From positions 2,666,001 through 2,730,000 of the forward strand of contig CBDDJJ010000001.1 in the NCBI GenBank assembly GCA_965229625.1: DNA of 64,000 nucleotides. The letters run 5' to 3'. Positions 35,170 through 42,743 of the stretch are shown here, piece after piece. The DNA comes from JANQIO01 sp965229625. GTDB taxonomy: Bacteria; Pseudomonadota; Gammaproteobacteria; Pseudomonadales; Halieaceae. A program made the position numbers and the translations under genes. The notes beneath the pieces are model-generated. The model made no database searches and had not been told where the DNA came from. It was given only the letters and a program-made list of their open reading frames with translations. Numbering within the stretch: position 1 is the first letter of the stretch; the number at the start of each line of letters is the position of its first letter.

Positions 35170-36140
35170 AGCCCTTCCGCTTTGGCCTGCAGGCCTTCAA
35201 TCCCAAGTCACCCCAGGCCTGGCGCGAAATGCTGCGCAAGGTGGAGGACCTGGGCTATTCGACCTACCACCTGGCGGATCACTTCATGGGCCCGGGCCCG
35301 GCCCAGGAGAGCACGGCGCATCCACCGCAAATTCTCGCCGCGGTACCGGCCATGGCCATGGCGTTGGAATACACTGACAGCATCAAGGTCGGGGCGCGGG
35401 TGTTTTGCATGGACTACCGGAATCCGGTAATTCTCGCCAAGGAAGCCGCCACCATGGACTACCTGTCCGACGGCCGGCTGGAACTGGGCCTGGGTGCCGG
35501 CTGGATTGAGGCCGAGTACCAGGCCGCCGGCATGGATTTCAGGCCCATCGGCGAGCGCCTCGACAAGTTCGAACACGTGGTGAGCGCGGTCAAGGCCTTC
35601 ATGACCGGCGAACCGCTGGCCATCGACAACGAGCATATCCGCTGGCAGGGCTTTGCCGGGTTGCCGGCGCGCCCGACCCCGCCGCCGCTGATGATTGGCG
35701 GTGGTAGCAAGCGTATCCTGGGTATCGCCGGCCGCGAGGCGGATATCGTCAGCCTCAACTTCAACAACCGCGCCGGTGTGCTGGGCCCGGACGGCATGAT
35801 GTCCGGCCTGGCGGAGCAGACGGCGAAGAAGATCGGCTGGATCAAGGACGGCGCGGGGGTTCGTTTCGAGGCGCTGGAGCTGGAAATTGGCGCCTACCTG
35901 ACGGTGGTCACCGACCACCAGCAGCCCACCGCAGAAGCCATTGCCGGGCCCATGGGCCTGTCGGTGGACGACCTGCTGGCGGGGCCGCACAACCTGATTG
36001 GCAGCGTGGACTACATTTGCGACGAGTTGCAGCGACGCCGTGAGACCTACGGCATTTCCTATATAACAGTGCTGGACGATGGCGAGAACAATATGGTGGA
36101 GCAGTTTGCCCCGGTTGTTGCTAAACTCGCCGGCGCCTGA
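35166..36140 (+). CDS. LLM-class (luciferase-like) flavin monooxygenase
   Basis: A 324-residue TIM-barrel protein of the bacterial luciferase superfamily, closest in style to the F420-dependent MSMEG_2516-type group (FGLQAFNPKSPQAWREMLRKVEDLGYSTYHLADHF; LSDGRLELGLGAGW; PPLMIGGGSKRILGIAGREADIV). Whether it uses FMN or F420 cannot be told. ATGA overlap couples it to the molybdopterin enzyme, and the TetR gene follows directly. A hydroxylation or Baeyer-Villiger-type step is possible. Confidence 0.87.
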   Translation: MKPFRFGLQAFNPKSPQAWREMLRKVEDLGYSTYHLADHFMGPGPAQESTAHPPQILAAVPAMAMALEYTDSIKVGARVFCMDYRNPVILAKEAATMDYLSDGRLELGLGAGWIEAEYQAAGMDFRPIGERLDKFEHVVSAVKAFMTGEPLAIDNEHIRWQGFAGLPARPTPPPLMIGGGSKRILGIAGREADIVSLNFNNRAGVLGPDGMMSGLAEQTAKKIGWIKDGAGVRFEALELEIGAYLTVVTDHQQPTAEAIAGPMGLSVDDLLAGPHNLIGSVDYICDELQRRRETYGISYITVLDDGENNMVEQFAPVVAKLAGA

Positions 36141-36151
36141 TGGGGGGACTA

Positions 36152-36841
36152 ATGGTTAAAGCAGCAAAGGACAGCAGTCGCAAGGAGCGCGACAAATCGG
36201 GCTGGCAGGCCCAGAAGAGCGCGATGATGCGCGACACCATTCTCGATGCGGCGCTGGAGTGCTTCGTGACCATTGGCTATGCCAATACCACCACCGCAAG
36301 GATTGCCGAGCGTGCCGGTGTCTCGCGCGGCGCCATGCTCCACCATTTTCCGTCGAAATCGGAGTTGATGCAGGCGGCGGTGGAGTACCTGCACGGCAAG
36401 CTGGTGGAATTGTACGCGGCCCAGATCGAGAAAATTGCCCTGGACCTGCCGGTAGATGAACGCAACCGTGCGGGTATCAAGGGCTACTGGAATTATCTTC
36501 GTTCTGACCTGTACGTGGCCTACCACGAGTTGTGTGTGGCGGGCCGCACCGACCCGGAACTGCAGCATATCCTGGAAGATTCCATTGCCCGTTTCGACGA
36601 TGACATTGTCGATTCCAACCGCCGCCTGTTCCCGGAGTGGTCCGAGCGCGGCGAGCTCTACGAGCTGGCCATGGACATCACCAAGTTCCTGATGGAAGGC
36701 ATGGCGGTTTCACAGATCGTCAGCCAGCGTGAAAAGCGTGTAAACCGCATGATTGACTACCTTGGCGACCGTCTGGAAGAGATCTTTCACGCCGGCGACG
36801 AGATGGGCGCGGCCATCCACCGGCACTCCCTGAGAAAGTAG
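36152..36841 (+). CDS. TetR family regulator, candidate regulator of the catabolic regulon
   Basis: About 229 residues. The N-terminal HTH is MRDTILDAALECFVTIGYANTTTARIAERAGVSRGAMLHHFPSKSELM, with a ligand-binding helical domain after it. I prefer ATG 36152, behind a GGGGGG run; ATG 36140, overlapping the previous stop, is an alternative. It is the last gene of the operon starting at the dyad of site C, which would give autoregulation. Dyads of similar size and symmetry are typical TetR operators, so it is the best candidate for binding sites A to E. Direct binding is not shown. Confidence 0.85.
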   Translation: MVKAAKDSSRKERDKSGWQAQKSAMMRDTILDAALECFVTIGYANTTTARIAERAGVSRGAMLHHFPSKSELMQAAVEYLHGKLVELYAAQIEKIALDLPVDERNRAGIKGYWNYLRSDLYVAYHELCVAGRTDPELQHILEDSIARFDDDIVDSNRRLFPEWSERGELYELAMDITKFLMEGMAVSQIVSQREKRVNRMIDYLGDRLEEIFHAGDEMGAAIHRHSLRK

Positions 36842-36853
36842 TTCGCTGTGCTG

Positions 36854-37978
36854 TCAGGCCGCCAGGTAGCGGCGCAGGTGATGCTCGCCATCGCCGAACA
36901 GGGTGTTGAGCAATAGCAAGCGCTTGAAGTAATGGCTGATGCCCAGTTCGTCGGTCATGCCAATACCGCCATGCAGCTGCACCGCCTGCTGGGAGACAAA
37001 GCGCCCCGCCTCTTCCAGCTTCACTTTTAACGCCGAGGCCGCCTTGCCGGCATCTTCCCGACCCTCGTTGCGCAGGATCGCCGCGTAGTACAGCAGCGAA
37101 CGCAATGACTGGCAGGCCAGGTACATATCCGCCATCCGGTGCTGCAGGGCCTGGAAGCGGGAAATGGGCTGGCCAAACTGCTCGCGAGTCCTGGTGTACT
37201 CCACCGTCTGTTCCAGCATTGCATCCATGGCACCCAGCGCCTCGGCGCCCATGGCGACAATGGCCTGGTCGACCACATCCTCCACCCAGGGCAACGCCGC
37301 GCCGGCGTCACCGAGCAAGGCCGTGGCAGGCACCTCGACGGCGTCGAACGCAACGCTGGCGCCGCGCGAGCCGTCCACCAACGCATAGGGCCGACGGGTG
37401 ATACCTGCGGCGTCCGCCGGCACCAGGAACAGGGAAATGCCGTCCTTGTCGCGGCGCTCTCCGCCGGTACGGGCGGTGACCAACAGGTAGTCGGCGCCCT
37501 CTCCGTTGAGAACAGCAATCTTCTCACCCTGCAGGCGGTATCCATCGCTGCCGGGGCTGGCCGACAGGCTGACATCGTGCAGCCGGAAACGACCTTCCGG
37601 TTCAGCGAAGGCGAAGCCCCACTGGCTCTCACCGGCAATCAGCGGAGGGAGGTATTCCCCGCGAACCACCTCGCTGGCGGAGCGCAGAAAGCCGCCGCAG
37701 ATCACCACGTTGGCCAGGTAGGGGTCGGTCACCAGGCCGCGACCGAACTGTTCCATCAACACCATCAGGTCGATGGCGCTACCGCCGAAGCCGCCGTCGG
37801 CCTCATCGAAGGGCAGCGCCAGCCAACCCAGTTCCGCCAATTGCTGCCAGCGCTCCCTGTTCAGCGGCTGCTCGGTATCACGCAGCTCGCGGAGGCGTTC
37901 TATGCTGTAGTTCTCCTCGACAAAGCGGGCTACACCGTCTTTCAACAGCTGCTGTTCTTCGCTAAGGGAAAGGTGCAT
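36854..37978 (-). CDS. Acyl-CoA dehydrogenase, second type
   Basis: A 374-residue acyl-CoA dehydrogenase. It begins MHLSLSEEQQLLKDGVARFVEENY, has a shortened middle domain (FAFAEPEGRFRLHDV in place of the usual TEPGAGSD), and TREQFGQPISRFQALQHRMADM and QLHGGIGMTDELGISHYFKRL in the C-terminal domain. The altered flavin loop and the difference from the enzyme at 2621 fit the pattern of heteromeric acyl-CoA dehydrogenases in which two unlike subunits pair. That pairing is inference. It is a single-gene unit convergent with tetR and has site E at its promoter. Confidence 0.9.
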   Translation of the reverse strand: MHLSLSEEQQLLKDGVARFVEENYSIERLRELRDTEQPLNRERWQQLAELGWLALPFDEADGGFGGSAIDLMVLMEQFGRGLVTDPYLANVVICGGFLRSASEVVRGEYLPPLIAGESQWGFAFAEPEGRFRLHDVSLSASPGSDGYRLQGEKIAVLNGEGADYLLVTARTGGERRDKDGISLFLVPADAAGITRRPYALVDGSRGASVAFDAVEVPATALLGDAGAALPWVEDVVDQAIVAMGAEALGAMDAMLEQTVEYTRTREQFGQPISRFQALQHRMADMYLACQSLRSLLYYAAILRNEGREDAGKAASALKVKLEEAGRFVSQQAVQLHGGIGMTDELGISHYFKRLLLLNTLFGDGEHHLRRYLAA

Positions 37979-38007
37979 GAATGACTCCGGCCACTGACAG
38001 GGCGATC

Positions 38008-38050
38008 AACTTAGCAGAGAGCGAAACCGGTAACAATCAGTTCATCCGGT
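38008..38050 (-). promoter_or_regulatory. Promoter with half dyad operator, site E
   Basis: Minus strand: TTGTTA (38031-38036), 17-bp spacer, TAAGTT (38008-38013) with a TGC extension and the GCTCT-type lead also seen at sites A and B. ACAATCA (38033-38039) is one exact half of the site C dyad and overlaps the -35; the other half is degenerate. It would drive the acyl-CoA dehydrogenase starting at 37978. Confidence 0.5.
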
Positions 38051-38078
38051 TTTTTATTGAACTGCTTCTGGTGGCGGG

Positions 38079-38450
38079 TCAGTTCAGATCAGCGGCGTAC
38101 TGCCGCAACAGTTCCATGGGCACCACTTCCAGGGCCCGGACGTGGGTGCGGCGCAGAAACACTCTCGGCGCCATGTCCGCCTGCTGTGCCTCGAGCCAAC
38201 GGGCAGCGCACAGGCACCAGCGGTCCCCGGCCTTGAGGCCCGGGAAACCATAAGCCGGCATGGGTGTCACCAGGTCGTTGCCCCGCGAGCTGGAATAACT
38301 CAGGAAATCATCCGTGACTTCGACGCACACCGTGTGCGAACCCAGGTCCTGGTCACTGGTATTGCAACAGCCATCGCGGAAAAACCCCGTCATCGGATCT
38401 TCCCCACAGGTCTCCAGTTCCTCACCGAACACGTTGAGCGAATCATCCAT
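38079..38450 (-). CDS. DUF2237 family protein
   Basis: A 123-residue protein. NVFGEELETCGEDPMTGFFRDGCCNT and VCVEVTDDFLSYSSSRGNDLVTPMP, with RWCLCAARWLEA, are the signature of DUF2237. Several conserved cysteines are visible. I start it at 38450, behind AGGAGA; the upstream ATG at 38480 lies inside the Nudix gene. It overlaps that gene by 8 nt and is third in a HIT-Nudix-DUF2237 unit. Function unknown. Confidence 0.87.
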   Translation of the reverse strand: MDDSLNVFGEELETCGEDPMTGFFRDGCCNTSDQDLGSHTVCVEVTDDFLSYSSSRGNDLVTPMPAYGFPGLKAGDRWCLCAARWLEAQQADMAPRVFLRRTHVRALEVVPMELLRQYAADLN

Positions 38451-38850
38451 GGACTTTTCTCCTTTCCAGCAGGCGTTCAAACAGGGCTATATCTTCCTCG
38501 AAAACCGGCGCCATGCCACGCAATTCCTGCACCGTGACCCAGCGCAACTCGGTCAGCTCATCATTGCAGATGGCGGGCTCGCCGGTGACGATTTCTGCGC
38601 GCCAGTAGTGCAGACGATAACGACCATTGTGGGACGGAAGCTGCTGCAGCTTTTCGACGGCACGCACCTCGCAGCCCAGTTCTTCCCTTGCCTCCCGGCT
38701 GACCGTTTCCGCTTCCTGTTCACCGGGCTCCACCTTGCCAGACACCTGGGTCCAATAGCCGGCCGCGGGTTTGTGGGCGGCCCGCTGACCCACCAGGAAA
38801 CGCTCGCCCCGCTGCAGGACGATGATCACGCCGTCGAGGATACCGCTCAT
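38443..38850 (-). CDS. Nudix hydrolase
   Basis: A 135-residue Nudix protein. The Nudix box runs from GKVEPGEQEAETVSREAREELG. The short length and the single domain suggest a nucleotide-diphosphate hydrolase of the MutT type. It overlaps the HIT gene by 4 nt (ATGA), and the pairing of HIT and Nudix proteins suggests a nucleotide clean-up role. The substrate is unknown. Confidence 0.88.
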   Translation of the reverse strand: MSGILDGVIIVLQRGERFLVGQRAAHKPAAGYWTQVSGKVEPGEQEAETVSREAREELGCEVRAVEKLQQLPSHNGRYRLHYWRAEIVTGEPAICNDELTELRWVTVQELRGMAPVFEEDIALFERLLERRKVHG

Positions 38851-39287
38851 TCCGCCGGTCTAAGGCCATATCCGGCAGCGAGGGTACGCTGCCAGTTTTC
38901 CACTTCTTCGCTCTCGTAAGTCGACATGTATACCAGGTTCCCCCACACGGGCTGCGGCCAACAGGGGTCATCCTCGCGCCGGCCAATGATGTGCAGGTGC
39001 ATCTGCGGCACCACGTTACCAAGGCCGGCGAAGTTGACCTTGGGGCAGCCCAGTTCTGCCTTGATAAACGCAGAGACCAGGGCACTGTCGGCGCTCACCG
39101 TGGCCAGCTCGGCGGGCGGCAGGTCCAGCACATCGGTGAGCTCGGTGTCCGGCACCAGGATAAACCAGGGAACCCCGGCATTGCGGTGCAGCAGCAGCGG
39201 GCCACTACTCATCGCACCGAGCACAAAACAGTCCTCAAGCAGTTGCAGATGGATCATGCGCAGGCCCTCGACTTTAGCGTCGAGCAT
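38847..39287 (-). CDS. HIT family protein
   Basis: About 146 residues. The histidine triad QMHLHIIG and the preceding NFAGLGNVVP match the HIT family of nucleotidyl hydrolases and transferases, with the C-terminal WPQPVWG typical of a bacterial subgroup. I start it at 39287, with GGAG 10 nt upstream; ATG 39311 and 39257 are alternatives. It is the first gene of the unit with Nudix and DUF2237. Confidence 0.88.
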   Translation of the reverse strand: MLDAKVEGLRMIHLQLLEDCFVLGAMSSGPLLLHRNAGVPWFILVPDTELTDVLDLPPAELATVSADSALVSAFIKAELGCPKVNFAGLGNVVPQMHLHIIGRREDDPCWPQPVWGNLVYMSTYESEEVENWQRTLAAGYGLRPAE

Positions 39288-39323
39288 AGTGCCAGCTCCA
39301 GGCAAAGCCAAGCCCTGCCTGGC

Positions 39324-39393
39324 GCGGCCCGGCCTGCGTGGCTCGGCCTACGCAGCCCGGCCTACGCGGCTCAACCTGGGCGACCCCACCAGG
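39324..39393. repeat. 14-bp GC-rich tandem repeat
   Basis: Five 14-nt units follow in register, starting GCGGCCCGGCCTGC, GTGGCTCGGCCTAC and GCAGCCCGGCCTAC, with two more divergent ones. It fills most of the gap between the divergent HIT and LmbE genes. The same unit family occurs at 54533-54616. Confidence 0.75.
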
Positions 39394-39429
39394 CTGGCCG
39401 CAGGCAGCAATTCTCAGTAACCTGCTGGC

Positions 39430-40251
39430 ATGCAACTGACCTGCCCCGCCCTCGATCAGTTTGTTCCGGACGGCGCCAGTCTCGAGGCCGCCGCGGCACG
39501 TACGACACACCTGGGGATCGGCGCGCACCCTGACGATCTCGAGATCATCGCCATACCGGGCATTCTCGCCGCTTACGCGGCGGAGGATACCTGGTTCACG
39601 GGCGTGGTCGCCTGTGACGGCGCCGGCAGCCCACGCAGCGGCAGCTACGCCGACCTCAGTGACCCGGAGATGGCCGCCACCCGCCGCGATGAACAGCGCC
39701 AGGCGGCTGCACTGGGTTGCTACGGCCTGCAGCTACAACTCGGGTTCAGCAGTGGCGAGGCACGCAGCGCCGACCTGGTCGACTGCCTGGAAGCCATCCT
39801 GCTGGCCTGCCGCCCCGCTACCGTTTACCTGCACAACCTCGCTGATGCTCATTCGACGCACCGCGCCATTGCGCGCAGCACACTGACCGCCCTGCGCCAG
39901 CTGCCGCAAGAAGGCCGTCCAGGCGCGGTCTACGGTGTCGAAGTCTGGCGCAGTCTGGACTGGCTGCCCCAGCGCTACCGGGTGGCGCTCCCTGTCGATG
40001 ATCCCGACGGGCTGCAGGCCCGCTTACTCCGCTGCCACGACAGCCAGGTCAACGGTGGCAAACGCTACGATACGGCCGTACTCGCCCGCCAGCAGGCCAA
40101 CGCTACCCTGACCGAGAGCCACGGCGTGGACAACTCTGCGGCCTGCCTCCTTGCCATGGACTTCTCCCCGCTGCTTGAGAACACCGAACTCGACGCCGAT
40201 GGTTTCCTGTCCGACTGCCTGGAGGGTTTTCGCGCCGATCTCGGCCTGTGA
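39430..40251 (+). CDS. PIG-L/LmbE family deacetylase-like protein
   Basis: A 273-residue protein. AHPDD (32-36) is the zinc-binding signature of PIG-L/LmbE proteins, and NLADAHSTHRAIARSTLTAL supplies the later histidine ligand. Family members remove N-acetyl groups from sugar conjugates such as GlcNAc-inositol. No glycosyltransferase or thiol-biosynthesis partner is adjacent, so the substrate is unknown. The ribosome site is weak. Confidence 0.87.
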   Translation: MQLTCPALDQFVPDGASLEAAAARTTHLGIGAHPDDLEIIAIPGILAAYAAEDTWFTGVVACDGAGSPRSGSYADLSDPEMAATRRDEQRQAAALGCYGLQLQLGFSSGEARSADLVDCLEAILLACRPATVYLHNLADAHSTHRAIARSTLTALRQLPQEGRPGAVYGVEVWRSLDWLPQRYRVALPVDDPDGLQARLLRCHDSQVNGGKRYDTAVLARQQANATLTESHGVDNSAACLLAMDFSPLLENTELDADGFLSDCLEGFRADLGL

Positions 40252-40309
40252 TGCCTGCAAACCCGGCGCGCTGGTCTATGCTCAGTTGGGCTGAATAGGA
40301 GGATGACCC

Positions 40310-41344
40310 ATGGAATACCAGCTTCTGGGCAGCAGCGGGCTGCGCGTATCGCAACTGTGCCTCGGCGCCATGACCTTTGGCTCGGACGAACCCTGGTGCG
40401 CCGACAAGGCCGAGAGCCGGGCCATGTTCGATGCATTTGTCGCCGCCGGTGGCAACTTCATCGACACCGCTGATATCTACACCGGCGGCGAGAGCGAAAA
40501 ACTGGTGGGCGAGTTCATCGCCAGCGATCGTGAGCGCTTCGTCGTGGCCACCAAGTACACCAACGCCTTCCCCGGCGCGGAAGACCCCAATGCCGCCGGC
40601 AATCATCGCAAGAACCTGCGGCAATCCCTCGACGCCAGCCTGAAGCGCCTGGGCGTCGACTATATCGACCTGTACTGGGTCCACGTCTGGGACTACACCA
40701 CCCCGGTGGATGAAGTCATCCGCGCCCTGGACGACGCGGTGCAGGCAGGCAAGGTTCTCTACGTCGGCCTGTCCGACGCGCCCGCCTGGGTAGCGAGCCG
40801 CGCCAACACCCTGGCGGAGCTACGGGGCTGGTCACCTTTCGTTACCATGCAGCTGGAGTACAGCCTGCTGGAGCGAGGCATCGAGCGCGAGCATTTCAGC
40901 CTGTGCCGGGCGGCGGATATCGCCATCACCGCCTGGTCACCGCTGGCCTCGGGGGCCCTGTCTGGCAAGTACACACGCGGCGGTGACGAGGCGAGGCGCC
41001 TGGACGTACTGCCTTTCAAGACCCTGGACGACGACAAGCTGGCAATCGCACGGGAGGTGGATGCGGTGGCCGATGAAATCGGTGTGAGCTCGGCCCAGGT
41101 CGCACTGGCGTGGGTGCGGCAGCGCGGCACGATCCCCATCATCGGCGCCCGTACCCTCCAGCAGCTGGAGGACAACCTCGCCAGCGTGGAGCTGCAGTTG
41201 TCGGAGGACCACATGGAGCGGCTCAACAAGATCAGCACCATCAACCTGGGCCATCCCTACAACTTTACCGACAACGAAATGGTTCGTGATCTCGTCACCG
41301 GCGGCATGCACGGGCGGGTGCACAACCACCGGCCGCTGCGCTAG
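40310..41344 (+). CDS. Aldo/keto reductase
   Basis: A 344-residue AKR of the YajO/Kv-beta-like group. The start LLGSSGLRVSQLCLGAMTFG, FIDTADIYTGGESEKLVGE and SLKRLGVDYIDLYWVHVWD contain the catalytic Asp/Tyr of the family, and the late WVRQRGTIPIIGARTLQQLEDNL binds NADPH. AGGAGG precedes the ATG. Its stop overlaps that of the convergent TetR gene by 4 nt. Confidence 0.93.
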   Translation: MEYQLLGSSGLRVSQLCLGAMTFGSDEPWCADKAESRAMFDAFVAAGGNFIDTADIYTGGESEKLVGEFIASDRERFVVATKYTNAFPGAEDPNAAGNHRKNLRQSLDASLKRLGVDYIDLYWVHVWDYTTPVDEVIRALDDAVQAGKVLYVGLSDAPAWVASRANTLAELRGWSPFVTMQLEYSLLERGIEREHFSLCRAADIAITAWSPLASGALSGKYTRGGDEARRLDVLPFKTLDDDKLAIAREVDAVADEIGVSSAQVALAWVRQRGTIPIIGARTLQQLEDNLASVELQLSEDHMERLNKISTINLGHPYNFTDNEMVRDLVTGGMHGRVHNHRPLR

Positions 41345-41907
41345 CGCGCGGCCAGCAGCCGGTTGAGGTCGGCGGCGCGGCGCGCAAATTGTACACGCTG
41401 GTCTGCCGCGGCATCGCCGCACCAGCCGAGTAAACCGGCCAGAAAACCCAGGTAGAGCTGTTCACCCAGCAGCCCGGGGGACAGGTCATCGCGCCAGTCG
41501 CCCCTGGCCTGGCCTGCAGCCGCGAGCTCCTGGAAAGCCAGCAGCAGTTGCTGGAAGCCGCGCTGGCCGGCACTGCCCAGCATCAGCAGACGGGTCAGGT
41601 CGGCAGTCTGTTCCAGCACCCGGCCAGCGTGAGCGAACAGTTGCTCCAGCGCCCGGGCAGGACTTGCGTATTTAGTACGGTAGTGGGTGACTGCGGCCAC
41701 CAGGCGCTGTTCCAGTGACTCGCCCAGGGCCGACAGCAGGGCGGCCTTGCCCGGATAGTAGTTGAAGAGTGTGGCCCGGGACACGTCCGCCGCGAGCGCG
41801 ACCTGGTCCATGCTGGTCTGCTCGAAGCCCTGCTCAAGAATCAGCCGCCGTGCGGCGGTTTCAATTGCCTCGGCTGTGGCCAGGCGCCGGGCTTCGCGTC
41901 TACTCAT
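41341..41907 (-). CDS. TetR family transcriptional regulator
   Basis: A 188-residue TetR protein with HTH around EQTSMDQVALAADVSRATLFNYYPGKAAL. The start codon at 41907 has no ribosome site and lies 4 nt from a pair of perfect palindromes, so the mRNA may be nearly leaderless. It follows the DUF454 gene by 27 nt on the same strand. It probably represses itself and perhaps that region. It is not related in its operator to the catabolic regulon. Confidence 0.9.
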   Translation of the reverse strand: MSRREARRLATAEAIETAARRLILEQGFEQTSMDQVALAADVSRATLFNYYPGKAALLSALGESLEQRLVAAVTHYRTKYASPARALEQLFAHAGRVLEQTADLTRLLMLGSAGQRGFQQLLLAFQELAAAGQARGDWRDDLSPGLLGEQLYLGFLAGLLGWCGDAAADQRVQFARRAADLNRLLAAR

Positions 41908-41910
41908 AGT

Positions 41911-41942
41911 TAGACTTTAGTCTATATTTAGACATCAGTCTA
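41911..41942. promoter_or_regulatory. Double palindromic operator of tetR
   Basis: TAGACTTTAGTCTA (41911-41924) and TAGACATCAGTCTA (41929-41942) are inverted repeats with centres 18 bp apart. They fill the gap between DUF454 and tetR and run over the DUF454 stop codon. The spacing suits two TetR dimers on neighbouring turns. Confidence 0.75.
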
Positions 41943-42318
41943 TTTTCTGCATGCAATCCTCACAGCTACGAATGTTCAGGACGACGGTAGTGCCAATCGC
42001 CAGCAGCACAACCCCGGTGATCCTGAGCCAGGTCTGCTGTACCCCGAATACCACGGAGAACCCGCCCGCCACCAGCATGCTGACGATCGCCACGATCTTG
42101 GCGCGGCGGGACATGCAGCGGTTTTCCTCCCAGTTGCGGATCATCGGGCCGGTCAGCTCATGGGCCAGCAGCCGCTGGTGCCATTTCTCCGAGGAACGCG
42201 CGAAAAACCAGGCCGACAGCAACAGGAACGGCGTGCCCGGCAGCAGCGGCAGCAACACGCCGAGAATGGCCAACCCGAGGAACACAAAGCCGAGGGGCTT
42301 ATAAAACGTTCGTTTCAC
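41935..42318 (-). CDS. DUF454 (YbaN-like) inner-membrane protein
   Basis: A 127-residue membrane protein of the YbaN/DUF454 family. The sequence KPLGFVFLGLAILGVLLPLLPGTPFLLLSAWFFARSSEKWHQRLL is the family signature, followed by two further hydrophobic helices (IVAIVSMLVAGGFSVVFG and ITGVVLLAIGTTVVL). Its stop codon lies inside the tetR operator. Function unknown. Confidence 0.9.
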   Translation of the reverse strand: MKRTFYKPLGFVFLGLAILGVLLPLLPGTPFLLLSAWFFARSSEKWHQRLLAHELTGPMIRNWEENRCMSRRAKIVAIVSMLVAGGFSVVFGVQQTWLRITGVVLLAIGTTVVLNIRSCEDCMQKID

Positions 42319-42362
42319 GCGACTAGCGCCTTTGGAAGAGGATGCTAAATTAGACCTGTCTT

Positions 42363-42743
42363 ATGAATTACGAACAAGCGCGCGATTACCTGCTGAGCCA
42401 GCCGGAAGCCTGGGAAGACTATCCTTTCGGGCCCGATGTCGCGGTCATGAAAATCAAGGGCAAGATGTTTGCCACCCTGGCCACCAGCCAGGGCTCGCCG
42501 CGCTGCAACCTGAAGTGCGACCCGGATGAAGCCCTCATGCTACGGGATATTTTTGAGGGCGTGATACCCGGCTATCACATGAACAAGCGACACTGGAACA
42601 CCGTGATCCTCGACGCCGATGTGCCTCGTGGGGAAATAGAGCGTATGATTGACCGCTCCTACGGGCTTGTCGTCAAGAGCCTGAAGAAGTCGGAGAGAGA
42701 AGCACTGCTGCTGGCCCATGGACAGGAAGCAATTTTTAAGTAA
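42363..42743 (+). CDS. MmcQ/YjbR family protein
   Basis: A 126-residue YjbR-fold protein. YPFGPDVAVMKIKGKMFATL, NLKCDPDEALMLRDIFEGVIPGYHMNKRHWNTVIL and the C-terminal helix with DRSYGLVVKSL are typical. Members have a MotCF-like fold and are described as possible DNA binders. No ribosome site precedes the ATG, and an extended -10 (TGCTAAATT, 42343-42351) lies close by, so it could be translated from a nearly leaderless mRNA. It overlaps the desaturase gene by 26 nt. Confidence 0.88.
   Translation: MNYEQARDYLLSQPEAWEDYPFGPDVAVMKIKGKMFATLATSQGSPRCNLKCDPDEALMLRDIFEGVIPGYHMNKRHWNTVILDADVPRGEIERMIDRSYGLVVKSLKKSEREALLLAHGQEAIFK

Noticed and set aside
21811..37978. Secondary-metabolite biosynthetic cluster
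   Set aside because: No PKS, NRPS, terpene synthase or export genes are present. The TonB receptor, CoA ligase, acyl-CoA dehydrogenases and TetR fit catabolism better.
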